Assembly: GCA_945952445.1 (NCBI GenBank)
Contig: CAMFIG010000009.1
Coordinates: 1-56,581, forward strand
Length of the DNA: 56,581 nt
Origin: an uncultured Chlamydiae bacterium
GTDB lineage: Bacteria; Chlamydiota; Chlamydiia; Chlamydiales; Rhabdochlamydiaceae
Reading direction: 5' to 3'
Below are positions 45,236 through 54,456 of this stretch, piece by piece; positions within the stretch are counted from its first letter, which is position 1; each line of letters begins with the position of its first letter. Under the pieces are notes generated by a model that saw only the letters and a program-made list of their open reading frames with translations, had not been told where the DNA came from and searched no databases. Both the position numbers and the translations under genes were made by a program.

Positions 45236-46759
45236 ATGAAACCATTTCCTAACTCTTTCCTCCGCATGCAAAAGCTCTCTCAAAATATTGCAGCCCTTCA
45301 TGCAATCCATAACGTGCTCGAATGGGATCAAGAAACCTACATGCCTAAAGACGGCATTGAAAGCCGCTCCCTTCAACTAGAAATACTTGCCGGAATGATT
45401 CATAAACAAAAAACTAGTAAAGCTTATGCCTCGACTCTTTCGGAGCTTATCGACATCTCTTCAGGCACCCTCCGAGACCCCTCTCTTCAGCCTCCATTCC
45501 AAGCAGCCTGCAAAGCTTGGAGAAGAGACTACCTTCAAGCCAAGAAAATCCCAAATGCCTGGGTTAAAAAATTTGCAAAAACAACCTCAGCAGCCCTTCA
45601 CGCATGGTCACAAGCTAAGAAAAATTCTTCTTTTAAGGAATTTGCCCCGCACCTTCAAAAGATCATCGACCTTTCTCGAAAAAAAGCAGATCTTCTTAGC
45701 TTTGAAGAACACCCTTACGATGCTTTAGTCGATCTGTTCGAGCCTGCTATGACAACAGCAACCCTCTCCTCTTTATTTTCTTCTTTAAAACAACCTTTAA
45801 TTCAGCTGCTAAAAGACATACAAACAACCAAACCGCCTCGGGAAGATTTTCTATATCAATACTACCCTTTTAATGAGCAGTTGCAGTTTGGCCAAAAACT
45901 ACTTTCTTCAATGGGTTTTTCTCCAGACAGCAGCCGCCTTGATCTCTCCTCACATCCTTTTTGCACAGGAATCCACCCTAAAGACACACGCCTCACAACA
46001 CGCATCGATACACACCATCTGACAAGCAATATATTTTCTGTAATCCATGAGGGAGGACATGGCCTCTACAATAAAAACCTCCCCTTGGAATTCTATGGAA
46101 CACCTTTATGCGAACAGATCTCTTTAGGAATGGATGAAAGCCAATCCCGCTTTTGGGAAACAAGAATCGGAAGGAGCCTTCCATTCTGGAAATACTTTTA
46201 CCCATTACTCCAAAAAGAGTTCCCCTCTCAGCTTTCTAAAATTTCCTTAGAAGATTTTTATAGAGCCCTTAATATCGTAAAACCTTCGCTAATCCGAGTC
46301 GAAGCCGATGAAGTCACCTACTGCTTACACGTCATTTTGCGATTTGAAATAGAAAAAGAGCTTATTATGGGCTCTTTACAAGTCAAAGACTTACCGGATG
46401 TCTGGAACCAAAAAATGGACGAACTTTTAGGGATCCGCCCTGCAAATGACGCAGAAGGCTGCTTACAAGATATACACTGGTCTATGGGGGCTATCGGATA
46501 CTTCCCCACTTATGCCCTTGGAAATCTCTATGCAGCTCAGTTTTTCGAGACATTTGAAACATCCCATCCTACATGGGAGCAAGAAGTGAGCCTAGGAAAT
46601 CTTTCTTTTATTGAGAGCTGGTTAAAACAGGAAATCCACCAGCATGGAAAAGCGTACAACTCTCAAGAGCTTATCCAAAAAATCACAGGGAAACCACTCC
46701 AGGTAACACCCTTTTTACAGTACCTGCAATCCAAATACAGTCAACTTTACTGTCTCTAA
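45236..46759 (+). CDS. M32 (Taq-type) metallocarboxypeptidase
   Basis: A 507-residue zinc carboxypeptidase of family M32. The zinc motif is HEGGHGLYNKNL (HExxH), followed by ESQSRFWETRIGRSL and ADEVTYCLHVILRFEIEKEL, both diagnostic. It removes C-terminal residues from peptides in the cytosol, since no signal peptide is seen. The start has AAGGAG eight bases upstream. A strong terminator follows. Confidence 0.93.
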   Translation: MKPFPNSFLRMQKLSQNIAALHAIHNVLEWDQETYMPKDGIESRSLQLEILAGMIHKQKTSKAYASTLSELIDISSGTLRDPSLQPPFQAACKAWRRDYLQAKKIPNAWVKKFAKTTSAALHAWSQAKKNSSFKEFAPHLQKIIDLSRKKADLLSFEEHPYDALVDLFEPAMTTATLSSLFSSLKQPLIQLLKDIQTTKPPREDFLYQYYPFNEQLQFGQKLLSSMGFSPDSSRLDLSSHPFCTGIHPKDTRLTTRIDTHHLTSNIFSVIHEGGHGLYNKNLPLEFYGTPLCEQISLGMDESQSRFWETRIGRSLPFWKYFYPLLQKEFPSQLSKISLEDFYRALNIVKPSLIRVEADEVTYCLHVILRFEIEKELIMGSLQVKDLPDVWNQKMDELLGIRPANDAEGCLQDIHWSMGAIGYFPTYALGNLYAAQFFETFETSHPTWEQEVSLGNLSFIESWLKQEIHQHGKAYNSQELIQKITGKPLQVTPFLQYLQSKYSQLYCL

Positions 46760-46760
46760 A

Positions 46761-46793
46761 AAAAAATCCCTCCGGATTCCGGAGGGATTTTTT
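46761..46793. terminator. bidirectional terminator between the M32 gene and rpsI
   Basis: AAAAAATCCCTCCGG (46761-46775) pairs with CCGGAGGGATTTTTT (46779-46793) around an ATT loop, giving a 15-bp stem with T-runs on both strands. It serves both convergent genes. Confidence 0.85.
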
Positions 46794-46818
46794 ACAAAAA
46801 GAAAATAGCAGCCAGATA

Positions 46819-47211
46819 TTAGCGCTTGGAAAACTGGAATCTCTTACGAGCACCCGCTCTTCCATATTTCTTTCTTTCTCTTTTTCGAGAATCTCTAGTT
46901 AAGAAACCTACGACCTTCAGATCATGCTTTCTTGTATCATCTTCGGTGACCAGCGCTCTTGCCAATCCTAAGCGAGTAGCAATCATCTGGCCTTCGATCC
47001 CACCACCCTTAACACGGATGATCATATCATATTTCTCGGGGGAAATCTGACATGTTTTCAAAGGAGAAAGAATTGTATCTCTATGAAGCTCACTAGGGAA
47101 ATAGCGGTCAAATTCTCTTCCATTGACGCTTACCTTTCCAGTTCCCGGTCTTAGACGGACAGAGGCTACTGCAGTTTTTCTTCTTCCTATACCAATTTTT
47201 TCATGTTCCAT
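46819..47211 (-). CDS. rpsI: 30S ribosomal protein S9
   Basis: A 130-residue ribosomal protein. IGRRKTAVASVRLRPG and the C-terminal KKYGRAGARKRFQFSKR, which reaches the P site, are unmistakable. It is 25 bases after rplM, the standard order. Confidence 0.96.
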   Translation of the reverse strand: MEHEKIGIGRRKTAVASVRLRPGTGKVSVNGREFDRYFPSELHRDTILSPLKTCQISPEKYDMIIRVKGGGIEGQMIATRLGLARALVTEDDTRKHDLKVVGFLTRDSRKRERKKYGRAGARKRFQFSKR

Positions 47212-47236
47212 AATCTATTTCAGCATCCATTAAGGG

Positions 47237-47692
47237 TTAAACTTGAGCCACAATAGGCTGTTGAGCTTGCATCTCATGCTGGTCATCAGCATAAATGCGC
47301 AATTTCTTCATCTGCGCTTCACTGAGGCGAGTCTTAGGCATCATTCCCTTGACAGCATGGCGGATGATATAGTCTGGCTTACGAGCTTGCATGACGCGAT
47401 AAGGAATCTCTCGCATTCCGCTCATAGCTCCAGTGTGGTAGCGGTAAATTTTTTGCGCTTCTTTCGCTCCAGTTACCTTAATTTTGGAAGCATTGATCAC
47501 AATTACTCCATCCCCCGTGTCTACGTGAGATGTAAAATTAGGTCTGTGTTTCCCTCTAAGAATTTTAGCTACCTCTGTAGCAAAGCGTCCAAGGGTCTTC
47601 CCTGAAGCATCCAGCACAAACCACTTTTTTGTCGCCTGAGCTTCTTCTTTTGAGAGAAGAATCGTTGTATTTTTCTTCTTTGGTTGGGTCAT
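47237..47692 (-). CDS. rplM: 50S ribosomal protein L13
   Basis: A 151-residue ribosomal protein with WFVLDASGKTLGRFATEVAK and HTGAMSGMREIPYRVM, typical of L13. I take the ATG at 47692, with AAGG eight bases upstream; a longer frame begins with TTG at 47707. It pairs with rpsI. Confidence 0.95.
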   Translation of the reverse strand: MTQPKKKNTTILLSKEEAQATKKWFVLDASGKTLGRFATEVAKILRGKHRPNFTSHVDTGDGVIVINASKIKVTGAKEAQKIYRYHTGAMSGMREIPYRVMQARKPDYIIRHAVKGMMPKTRLSEAQMKKLRIYADDQHEMQAQQPIVAQV

Positions 47693-47953
47693 GGATCGAG
47701 CCTTCAATAATACGTTACTTTATATTCATTTCAGTCTTTGCTAACCAAGCTCCTGCAAATATGCTTTCTTGGCTATTAGACCATTACGCAATACGATTGG
47801 TTGCAAATATATCTTTTTTAACCTTTTTGCAAAAGGAAAATCGGGATACCCCGAACAGTTCCTTCGCATTCAAGGGAAAGAGAATACTTTTCCGATTCTT
47901 TTTTCGCCACTCTTGTTTTTCTTGCCAATGAGATCTCAAATCCTATACACTCC

Positions 47954-47981
47954 TTGTCTAAACTTTTTAACAACATAAAAT
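47954..47981 (+). promoter_or_regulatory. candidate promoter directly before miaB
   Basis: TTGTCT and TAAAAT are separated by 16 bases. The predicted start of transcription falls about 47988, only 3-4 bases before the miaB ATG at 47992, and there is no Shine-Dalgarno sequence. The mRNA may be almost leaderless. Confidence 0.4.
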
Positions 47982-47991
47982 TTTATTGCCT

Positions 47992-49326
47992 ATGCGCCCT
48001 TTACAGACTTTCTTTATTCGAACATACGGATGTCAAATGAATGAACTTGACACCGAAATTATGGTAGGTCAGCTAGAAAAACGGGGATTAACCCGTACTG
48101 AAGAGGAACAAGATGCAGACCTGCTGATTTTCAACACTTGCTCCATCCGGGACCTCGCTGAAAGAAAGGTCATGGGCAAGCTAGGCCAGCTAGGAAGAGC
48201 CCGAAGTAAGCGTTCCTTGATTGGAGTGACAGGCTGCATGGCCATGGCTAAAAAAGACTCTCTATTTCGGAAGCTCCCTCATATAGATTTTATTTTAGGA
48301 ACAAACAATATTACCGATCTAAACCAAGTTCTCGACGAGGTTCTCTCCTCCGGCAAGCAAACAATCCGTACGGAAGACCAATTTGAAGAAAACCTCAATT
48401 ATCTCGTAGCCAAAAGAGATGATCCGGTAAAAGCTTATGTATCGATCATCCGAGGATGCGATAAATATTGCACATACTGCGTAGTCCCCTATACGCGAGG
48501 ACAAGAAGTGTCGAGACCTCCCGAAAGCATCGAAGAAGAGTGCCGCATGCTTGTTGATAAGGGGTATAAGGAAATCACTCTTCTCGGCCAAAATGTCAAC
48601 AGCTACGGAAAAGACAAGCCAGAATGGAACTGCTTATTCCACGATCTGCTCTACCGGCTCGATAAAATCCCCGGGCTTGAGAGAGTCCGTTTTATGACAA
48701 GCCACCCAGTTGACATTACGGTAAACCTCATGGAAGCAATCCGAGACCTTCCTTCAGCTTGCGAATTCGTCCATTTCCCCCTCCAAGCAGGTTCCAATCG
48801 CATCTTAAAAAAAATGCACCGGATCTATACAAAAGAACAATACATGGAAAAGGTGGCTCTTTTGCGAGAAATAGTTCCTGACGTCACTTTAGGAACAGAC
48901 ATTATTGTGGGATTCCCAACCGAAACAGAAGAGGAATTCCTTGAAACATACCAAGCATTCGAACAAATCCGCTATTCCGTCGCTTTCATCTTTGCATATA
49001 GCCCAAGAAAAGGAACACCAGCGTTCCGCTGGAAGGATGATATCTCAGAAGAGGTTAAACAAGACCGTCTACAAAGACTCCTTTCTCTACACAACCAGAT
49101 CTGCGCAGAAGAAAGGCAAGCCTTGCTGGGCACAGAGGTAGAAGTCCTTGTAGAGAGAAGAAACAAAGACGAAACTCAGCTAAAAGGCAGAACCCGCTGT
49201 TGGAAAAATGTGGTGTTCTCCGGAAGCGATCAGTTGATTGGCACTCTACAAAAGGTAAAAGTCCACAGCTATAGCCACCAGACTTTAATAGGAGAGCTGC
49301 CCAAACCTTTTTCTGTCATCGCTTAA
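47992..49326 (+). CDS. miaB: tRNA-2-methylthio-N6-dimethylallyladenosine synthase
   Basis: A 444-residue radical SAM methylthiotransferase that modifies A37 of tRNAs reading U-starting codons. The N-terminal cluster domain has YGCQMNELD and NTCSIRDLAE. The radical SAM triad is CDKYCTYCVVPYTRG. A C-terminal TRAM-like domain (SHQTLIGELP) ends the protein. The start is ATG 47992; a TTG lies two codons upstream. There is no ribosome-binding site. Confidence 0.94.
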   Translation: MRPLQTFFIRTYGCQMNELDTEIMVGQLEKRGLTRTEEEQDADLLIFNTCSIRDLAERKVMGKLGQLGRARSKRSLIGVTGCMAMAKKDSLFRKLPHIDFILGTNNITDLNQVLDEVLSSGKQTIRTEDQFEENLNYLVAKRDDPVKAYVSIIRGCDKYCTYCVVPYTRGQEVSRPPESIEEECRMLVDKGYKEITLLGQNVNSYGKDKPEWNCLFHDLLYRLDKIPGLERVRFMTSHPVDITVNLMEAIRDLPSACEFVHFPLQAGSNRILKKMHRIYTKEQYMEKVALLREIVPDVTLGTDIIVGFPTETEEEFLETYQAFEQIRYSVAFIFAYSPRKGTPAFRWKDDISEEVKQDRLQRLLSLHNQICAEERQALLGTEVEVLVERRNKDETQLKGRTRCWKNVVFSGSDQLIGTLQKVKVHSYSHQTLIGELPKPFSVIA

Positions 49327-49390
49327 GCTTTTTTTGATAGATTTTTTTTATGCTCCCATTTTATTTTATTTTTTTACATGGGAGCTTTCT

Positions 49391-50392
49391 ATGGAAAATA
49401 AAGAAAAAAGTACCGCGCAAATCAAAATCAAAAAAGAAGATCTCTATTTAGCTGAAAAAGAGGGGCTTCTCTCTACCGGCCAAGCAGACATTCTCTGGGA
49501 AAGCTTAAGAAAACGACTTCTTGAAAAAAGCTCTCGAATCTGTCTATTGATGTACTATCTAGGAGCTTTTTTTGTCATCTCAGCTATGACGACTTTCATG
49601 AGCTTGGGCTGGGATTGGTTTGGAGGAATAGGACTGTTTCTAATCGCACTCTCCTATGCCACCATCTTTTTTACTATCGGATATCTGCTCTGGAAGAAAA
49701 CCTCTTTAAAAATAGCAGGCGGACTCCTGACTCTAGCAGGAGTCTGTATGACCCCACTAGCTGTATTTGGACTAGAAAAACACTTTCACTTATGGTCTTG
49801 CAATGATATGTCCAAGTACATGTCTTATACTACCGACAATAGAGGCTGGCTTTTGATGGAAGCTTCGACCTTACTCGTCGGTCTTACTGCTCTTCGTTTT
49901 GTCCGCTTTCCTTTGCTCATCGTGCCGATTCTCAGCTGCCTTTTATTTTCTGTTATAGATATCATCGCGTGTATTCCAAAAGAAATCACAAAAGAACCTA
50001 CCACCCTACAAGCTTGGGCGTCTGTAATTTTTGGTTTCTTTTCTATTCTATATGGTTATTGGATGGATAGAAAAGGCCGTACGGATTTTGGTTTTTGGGG
50101 ATATTTATTTGGGACTTTGGCTTTTTGGAGTTCTTTGCTGTTCCTGATTATAGAGTACAAACTAAAATGGTTTGTGTATGGAGGGATCAATCTTGGTATG
50201 ATGCTCTTATCTGTCCAGCTTAAAAGAACTGTTCTTATGGTTTTTGGCGTACTAGGCATCCTTATCTACTTAGGCCACCTAGCATACAAATTTCAAAATA
50301 CAATCCGATTCCCTTTCATTCTAAGCGCTGTTGGAGCCCTGGTTGTAATCGCTGCCATTCTATGGCAAAAACGAAAGAGACTTAAGACTTAA
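49391..50392 (+). CDS. polytopic membrane protein, DUF2157-like
   Basis: A 333-residue protein with about ten predicted membrane helices. The cytoplasmic N terminus (AEKEGLLSTGQADILWESL) resembles the DUF2157 entry region, which ends in a conserved helical pair. The start at 49391 is supported by GGGAG seven bases upstream. It overlaps the convergent symporter fusion gene by 11 bases at its end. The function is unknown; small-molecule transport or stress adaptation would be guesses. Confidence 0.65.
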   Translation: MENKEKSTAQIKIKKEDLYLAEKEGLLSTGQADILWESLRKRLLEKSSRICLLMYYLGAFFVISAMTTFMSLGWDWFGGIGLFLIALSYATIFFTIGYLLWKKTSLKIAGGLLTLAGVCMTPLAVFGLEKHFHLWSCNDMSKYMSYTTDNRGWLLMEASTLLVGLTALRFVRFPLLIVPILSCLLFSVIDIIACIPKEITKEPTTLQAWASVIFGFFSILYGYWMDRKGRTDFGFWGYLFGTLAFWSSLLFLIIEYKLKWFVYGGINLGMMLLSVQLKRTVLMVFGVLGILIYLGHLAYKFQNTIRFPFILSAVGALVVIAAILWQKRKRLKT

Positions 50393-52532
50393 AATGCTTC
50401 ATTACACTTCCTAAAACAGACCATCTTGGAGGAGGCGCTGTTGGAGAAATGCCAAGAATCCAATAGTTATATTGCGCTTTTGTAAAACCTGATTGCTCCT
50501 TTAAAATCAGCCACCCCTCCAAGAAATTCAACCACTCAAGAGCATTTCTTCCTATTCCATAAGAAAGGTATCTTTTTCCTAGAGCATCGCTATACTGGAT
50601 CACAGCAAAGTTAGAATGCGATAAGCTCCAGATAAAGCTAGCAAGAGAAGACCAAACTACCGCATCAATTTTCCCTTCAAGAAGCGGCGTTAGATCTTGC
50701 AAGTGCTCAGCATGAGCAAGGGGAAAATTCTTAACAATCGTATCATAATATGCCCCGATGCCTCCTATAGTAAGGCCTTGGGTGCTCTCTACAATCCCCA
50801 AATCTTTAAACGTATCTTTTTCCTTAAAAGGAACGATCAATACATTGTCCAACTCCATATAAGGCTTCACGAATGTCATCGTCTCTAACCGTTTTTCAGT
50901 CATAATCAATGCTGACATGACAATATCATAAAAACCTCGGTCCAGATCTTGTCCTATTAAGGAAGTATCTTCCGGCACAGGGATAAACTCCAGTCGACAA
51001 TTAAGATCTTTGGCAAGTTCATATGCAAATGCCACATCATGGCCGACTAACTCCCCATATTCATTCCAATAACAAAATGGAATGTCCCCTCCGAAATACC
51101 CAACTCTCAAAGTTTCTCTTTTCAGGATCCTAGCAAAACTAGGAAGATCTACATAGGGATCAGCCGGCACCTCATTGCGTTCTTTATATACTTTGACAGA
51201 AAGAGGTTTTCCTATTGACTCCTCCATTGTAAGACGAGTGTATAGATCGGTAAAATTATCAGGGAAATGAATATAAGGTCGTATCATCCACACACAAAAA
51301 AACACACCAAGAAAACAAAGAAACAAAGATGTGCCCAACCTCTTTACTTGAACCTTCAAAGTGCCATAATGCGCATGCAGAATAAGCAAGGTCATCGTAA
51401 GAATAGAACTCACACTGACAAGGACCTGAAAATTCAGAGTCAACGTAGAAGTCTCTTGAAAAAACGAAAAAGCCAAATCCGGAAAATGCAAAATTTTCAA
51501 CAAAAACTGCAGAGCTGAAATGGAAGAAAAAATCGTACCAAAAGACATAGGAAGAGATAAAAGAGGCAGCAATACCGAATCCGTAGCATTCAAATGATGC
51601 CTTGTATAAAAAGCCAGAAAACTTACAGTCAAAATCATAAAAATGTTGCCGACTTGGCCAAAAGTAAAAGACAGGGGTAAAATCGCCTGGGTGCTAAGAG
51701 CTGTAGTATGGGTATATAATTTATGCTTTTGAAAAAACCGGCGGATGGTTTTCAGCAAAAACGGAAAAGCGATTGTCGGGTATGAAACAATAAAAGGGAT
51801 TAAGCATACCTCTTTGATTTCTTCTAAAATTTCCCGATATTTCATATGAGTTAAGCTCATTAAAAGAATCGGAAACAGCACAAAAGTAAAAAACAAAGAG
51901 CCTATTGCAATGATTAGGACATAGAACTCGATCTTATCGAGATTTTCGACTCGAAATGAGCCAGCTACATCCGCTAAGTGGGTAAAAATCACGATAGGAG
52001 CACATTTAGCGAGCCAATAGAGAATTTTTTCAATCCCCCCATTAATCGTATTGAGCACTTCTAAAAATGCATGTTTATGCTGAATCCAAATTAACGAGAT
52101 CCCTGCTATGAGTCCAAATAGAGCAATAGCCGGTACGATATTATTTGCCAGGTCATAAAAAAAATTCTTAGGCACTAAATATGAGAGTATATTTTCAGCA
52201 ATCTCATGTCCCCTCGCCCCTCCTGAATCAGAAAAAAAAGAAGTAGGCAAAGGAATCAGCATAGAAAAAAAATAAACAAGCAATAAAGCAGATCCCCATA
52301 AAAGCAAGAAAATAAACCAACTTCTCTGCAAAAGCTTTTTTGCCGTAAGAAATGAAAGAGAGCCAATTCCATGCATTAAAAGAGAGGGGATATAAGGAAG
52401 GACAACCATCTGCAACAACATAAAATAGATTTCGCTAATTGGATTTAAGATTTTACAGTATGGTCCGAAAAATAATCCTGCACAGATCCCACCAATCATT
52501 GCAATGACTACATGTCGAATTGACAGCATCAC
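50382..52532 (-). CDS. dicarboxylate/amino-acid:cation symporter fused to a periplasmic solute-binding domain
   Basis: A 716-residue fusion in one open frame. Residues of about 1-395 form an SDF/DAACS-type symporter (SLMLTHMKYREILEEIKEVC-like region near 230, LSTQAILPLSF as a divergent HP1 motif). The NMDGT motif of this family is not recognisable (FGQVGNIF occupies its place). An additional helix follows at about 398-420. Residues 471-716 form a family 3 solute-binding domain (TLRVGYFGGDIPFCYW, YDIVMSALIMTEKRLETMTF). The extra helix would put the binding domain in the periplasm. The substrate is probably an amino acid or dicarboxylate. Confidence 0.8.
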   Translation of the reverse strand: MMLSIRHVVIAMIGGICAGLFFGPYCKILNPISEIYFMLLQMVVLPYIPSLLMHGIGSLSFLTAKKLLQRSWFIFLLLWGSALLLVYFFSMLIPLPTSFFSDSGGARGHEIAENILSYLVPKNFFYDLANNIVPAIALFGLIAGISLIWIQHKHAFLEVLNTINGGIEKILYWLAKCAPIVIFTHLADVAGSFRVENLDKIEFYVLIIAIGSLFFTFVLFPILLMSLTHMKYREILEEIKEVCLIPFIVSYPTIAFPFLLKTIRRFFQKHKLYTHTTALSTQAILPLSFTFGQVGNIFMILTVSFLAFYTRHHLNATDSVLLPLLSLPMSFGTIFSSISALQFLLKILHFPDLAFSFFQETSTLTLNFQVLVSVSSILTMTLLILHAHYGTLKVQVKRLGTSLFLCFLGVFFCVWMIRPYIHFPDNFTDLYTRLTMEESIGKPLSVKVYKERNEVPADPYVDLPSFARILKRETLRVGYFGGDIPFCYWNEYGELVGHDVAFAYELAKDLNCRLEFIPVPEDTSLIGQDLDRGFYDIVMSALIMTEKRLETMTFVKPYMELDNVLIVPFKEKDTFKDLGIVESTQGLTIGGIGAYYDTIVKNFPLAHAEHLQDLTPLLEGKIDAVVWSSLASFIWSLSHSNFAVIQYSDALGKRYLSYGIGRNALEWLNFLEGWLILKEQSGFTKAQYNYWILGISPTAPPPRWSVLGSVMKHFKS

Positions 52533-52618
52533 AGCCCCCTCCCTTCAAAAAATCCCCATATCTATTTTTTGACAAAAACAAGACATAAAGGCAACTGTAA
52601 CCTATTCCGAAAAAAGCC

Positions 52619-52647
52619 TTGATCCCCCAAGCATCTGCTGGTATGAT
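52619..52647 (+). promoter_or_regulatory. promoter for the tRNA gene
   Basis: TTGATC and TATGAT are separated by exactly 17 bases, 17 bases before the tRNA 5' end. A good sigma-70 match. Confidence 0.65.
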
Positions 52648-52664
52648 GCTCTCATATTATCAAA

Positions 52665-52738
<74 letters not shown>

Positions 52739-52809
52739 CATTTTATCTCGCTGATTATCAGCAACATAAGAAATCAATTGGCTCTCACTAAAATGTTTGC
52801 TACTCTCTG

Positions 52810-53139
52810 ATGACCACTAAACCACAAAAGCCTACATCTCATCCGAGGGCAAACAATCGCATGGCTAACTCTTTGAAAGAACGGACACAAGAAGACGCCA
52901 CGAACCTGCCCCCTGGTATTGACCGATTGACTCTGAAAGACGGTACACCTCATTATCGAGTGCGTATCCGAATCAGCGACCATAAACCTATTTCCAAAAG
53001 TTTCAAAAATCTCACCCCGAAGTTTTTAGCTTCAGGGTTCTTCGGGGTTGCCATTGGCGAACCACTGAAATGCAAAACGCCACCACAAATCTCTCAAGAT
53101 CGCAATAGATCAAAATTCTTGAAATCACCTAAACTCTAA
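52810..53139 (+). pseudogene. tyrosine integrase N-terminal fragment
   Basis: An open frame of 109 codons. Residues about 35-68 (DGTPHYRVRIRISDHKPISK) resemble the arm-type DNA-binding domain of phage and island integrases. After SFKNLT the frame continues without similarity and ends; the catalytic domain is absent. Its position just after a tRNA gene is the classical site for such integrases, so it marks an old integration. Confidence 0.5.
53014..53048. repeat. 9-bp inverted repeat in the integrase fragment
   Basis: ACCCCGAAG (53014-53022) pairs with CTTCGGGGT (53040-53048) over a 17-base spacer. It sits where the integrase similarity ends, so it may belong to the sequence that truncated it. 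Confidence 0.5.
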
Positions 53140-53179
53140 GGTTCTATCACAACGCAAATGCGTGTACGAGTGTTTTTAT

Positions 53180-53623
53180 ATGACGAAAAAACGATCTCCT
53201 GCAACAGCTAAACCTCCCTCTGCAATCTCAATTCCTCGAGGCTTTGCTGAAGTTTTTTCGGAATTGAAACAAAAGATTCAAAACGCAAGGCTCAGTGCGG
53301 CCATTACAGTAAACCAGCGATTGATCAAACTGTACTGGGAGATTGGTAAAATAATTTTTGAAATACAACAGGCCCAAAAATGGGGCTCTAGAGATATTGA
53401 ATCATTGGGAAACGAGCTGCAAAAAGAATTTCCAGGAGTTAGTGGGTTTTCACGCTCTAACCTGTTCAAAATGAGGGCATTTTACCTATCTTACGAAAAA
53501 GTCTCACAGACCGTGAAACAATTTGAAGAGCTTCCTATCTCTCAGATCCCATGGGGGCACAATGTTATTTTGGTCACAAAAGTCAGGACGCCCTCGCAAA
53601 GCGAGGGGCTTGAATGTCTGTGA
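53180..53623 (+). pseudogene. truncated YhcG-type (DUF1016/PDDEXK) gene
   Basis: The first ~135 codons match the DUF1016 N-terminal domain: VNQRLIKLYWEIGKIIFEIQ, then FSRSNLFKMRAFYLSYE, then IPWGHNVIL. Full YhcG-type proteins are about 340-380 residues, with a C-terminal PDDEXK nuclease domain that is missing here. The frame runs into IS200 sequence after VTKV (near 53584) and stops at 53623. The ATG at 53180 is the likely start. Confidence 0.75.
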
Positions 53624-53647
53624 GCAGCCCCTAGGGCTGCCAACCAT

Positions 53648-53658
53648 GGTCTGACGGA
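53648..53658. repeat. inverted repeat partner inside IS200
   Basis: GGTCTGACGGA is the exact inverse complement of TCCGTCAGACC at 54150-54160, so the two flank tnpA. Confidence 0.6.
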
Positions 53659-53685
53659 TTGGAACGCCTCACAGGCGTCTATTTA

Positions 53686-54132
53686 TTAAAACGACCCCTG
53701 TTCTACAGACCCTTCCTGTGCATCAAGTTGTTCCTGGTGCTTGATATAAGACCTAATTTCAGCCTCGTTAAATCCTACAGTCGACGCTGCATAACCACGA
53801 GCCCATAGACTTTCTCCATTAAAATTCCTCTGTTTCCCTCCGAATTGCCGAGCAACAGCAATGGCGCTTTTCCCCTTTATGTATCCTACTACTTCAGATA
53901 CAGAATATTTATGCGGAATTTTGATCAACATATGCACATGATCTTGGACCATGTGCCCTTCCAAAATTTTGGATTCTCTTTCCCCTGCCAATTCGTGAAA
54001 TTTTGGACCTAAAAATTGCCGAATTTTCCCGTACAGCACTTTCTTTCTCCCCTTTGGGATAAAGACGATATGATATTTACAATCCCATTTAGAATGAGCT
54101 AAATTTTCGTACGACGACGTTGTTGTTTCCAT
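53686..54132 (-). CDS. tnpA: IS200/IS605 family transposase TnpA
   Basis: A 148-residue HUH-type single-strand transposase. The metal-binding HUH motif is HVHMLIKI, the catalytic tyrosine lies in RSYIKHQEQ near the C terminus, and KWDCKYHIVFIPKGRKK is the typical start. It nicks and rejoins single-stranded DNA at the element ends. The coding frame is intact. Confidence 0.9.
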   Translation of the reverse strand: METTTSSYENLAHSKWDCKYHIVFIPKGRKKVLYGKIRQFLGPKFHELAGERESKILEGHMVQDHVHMLIKIPHKYSVSEVVGYIKGKSAIAVARQFGGKQRNFNGESLWARGYAASTVGFNEAEIRSYIKHQEQLDAQEGSVEQGSF

Positions 54133-54140
54133 AATTTTTC

Positions 54141-54167
54141 CTTTGTTAGTCCGTCAGACCAACAAAG
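54141..54167 (-). promoter_or_regulatory. hairpin over the tnpA ribosome-binding region
   Basis: Read on the minus strand, CTTTGTTGGTC pairs with GACTAACAAAG with one mismatch and a five-base loop, and the AAAGGA Shine-Dalgarno overlaps its 3' arm. IS200 elements are known to repress translation with such a sequestering hairpin; this matches in position. Confidence 0.55.
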
Positions 54168-54228
54168 AAAATACAACATCGTCGTCTTCTTATATCGCAC
54201 CAAATCTTTAGGCCAAGCCTTATGAGTC

Positions 54229-54247
54229 CACTGGTCAAACCAGTGGC
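54229..54247. repeat. left-end hairpin of the IS200 element
   Basis: CCACTGGT-caa-ACCAGTGG forms a perfect 8-bp stem with a 3-base loop, as expected for a subterminal TnpA recognition hairpin. Confidence 0.6.
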
Positions 54248-54456
54248 TTACCTCTCAATGAATTAAAATTAAATCTACTGTTCGATGCTCCGGATTGCAT
54301 CCGCCAATCAGACCGGATTTTGCACCGCTTGCCACCTCTTTTGCGATATTTACTATACACTCCTGTTTAACTCTGCTTGATTCCTGCTGAAATAGAGTGA
54401 AAAAGATGGTGGATTATGCTATAAATTACTCTCAATATTTTAACTTGAGGAGTCAC

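Larger units (their letters stand above)
53585..54250 (-). mobile_element. IS200/IS605-type element with single tnpA
   Basis: About 660 bases, the size of an IS200 element. It contains tnpA on the minus strand and no tnpB. Subterminal hairpins sit at both ends: CCCTCGC-aaa-GCGAGGG (53591-53607) and CCACTGGT-caa-ACCAGTGG (54229-54247). Two further 3-base-loop hairpins follow at 53624-53640 (GCAGCCC/GGGCTGC) and 53664-53678 (ACGCCT/AGGCGT). It has interrupted the YhcG-type gene. Exact ends are approximate. Confidence 0.75.

Noticed and set aside
53585-53680. Row of short palindromes resembling a CRISPR array
   Set aside because: The stems differ in sequence, are not regularly spaced and have no constant spacer length. 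They belong to, or lie beside, the IS200 end.
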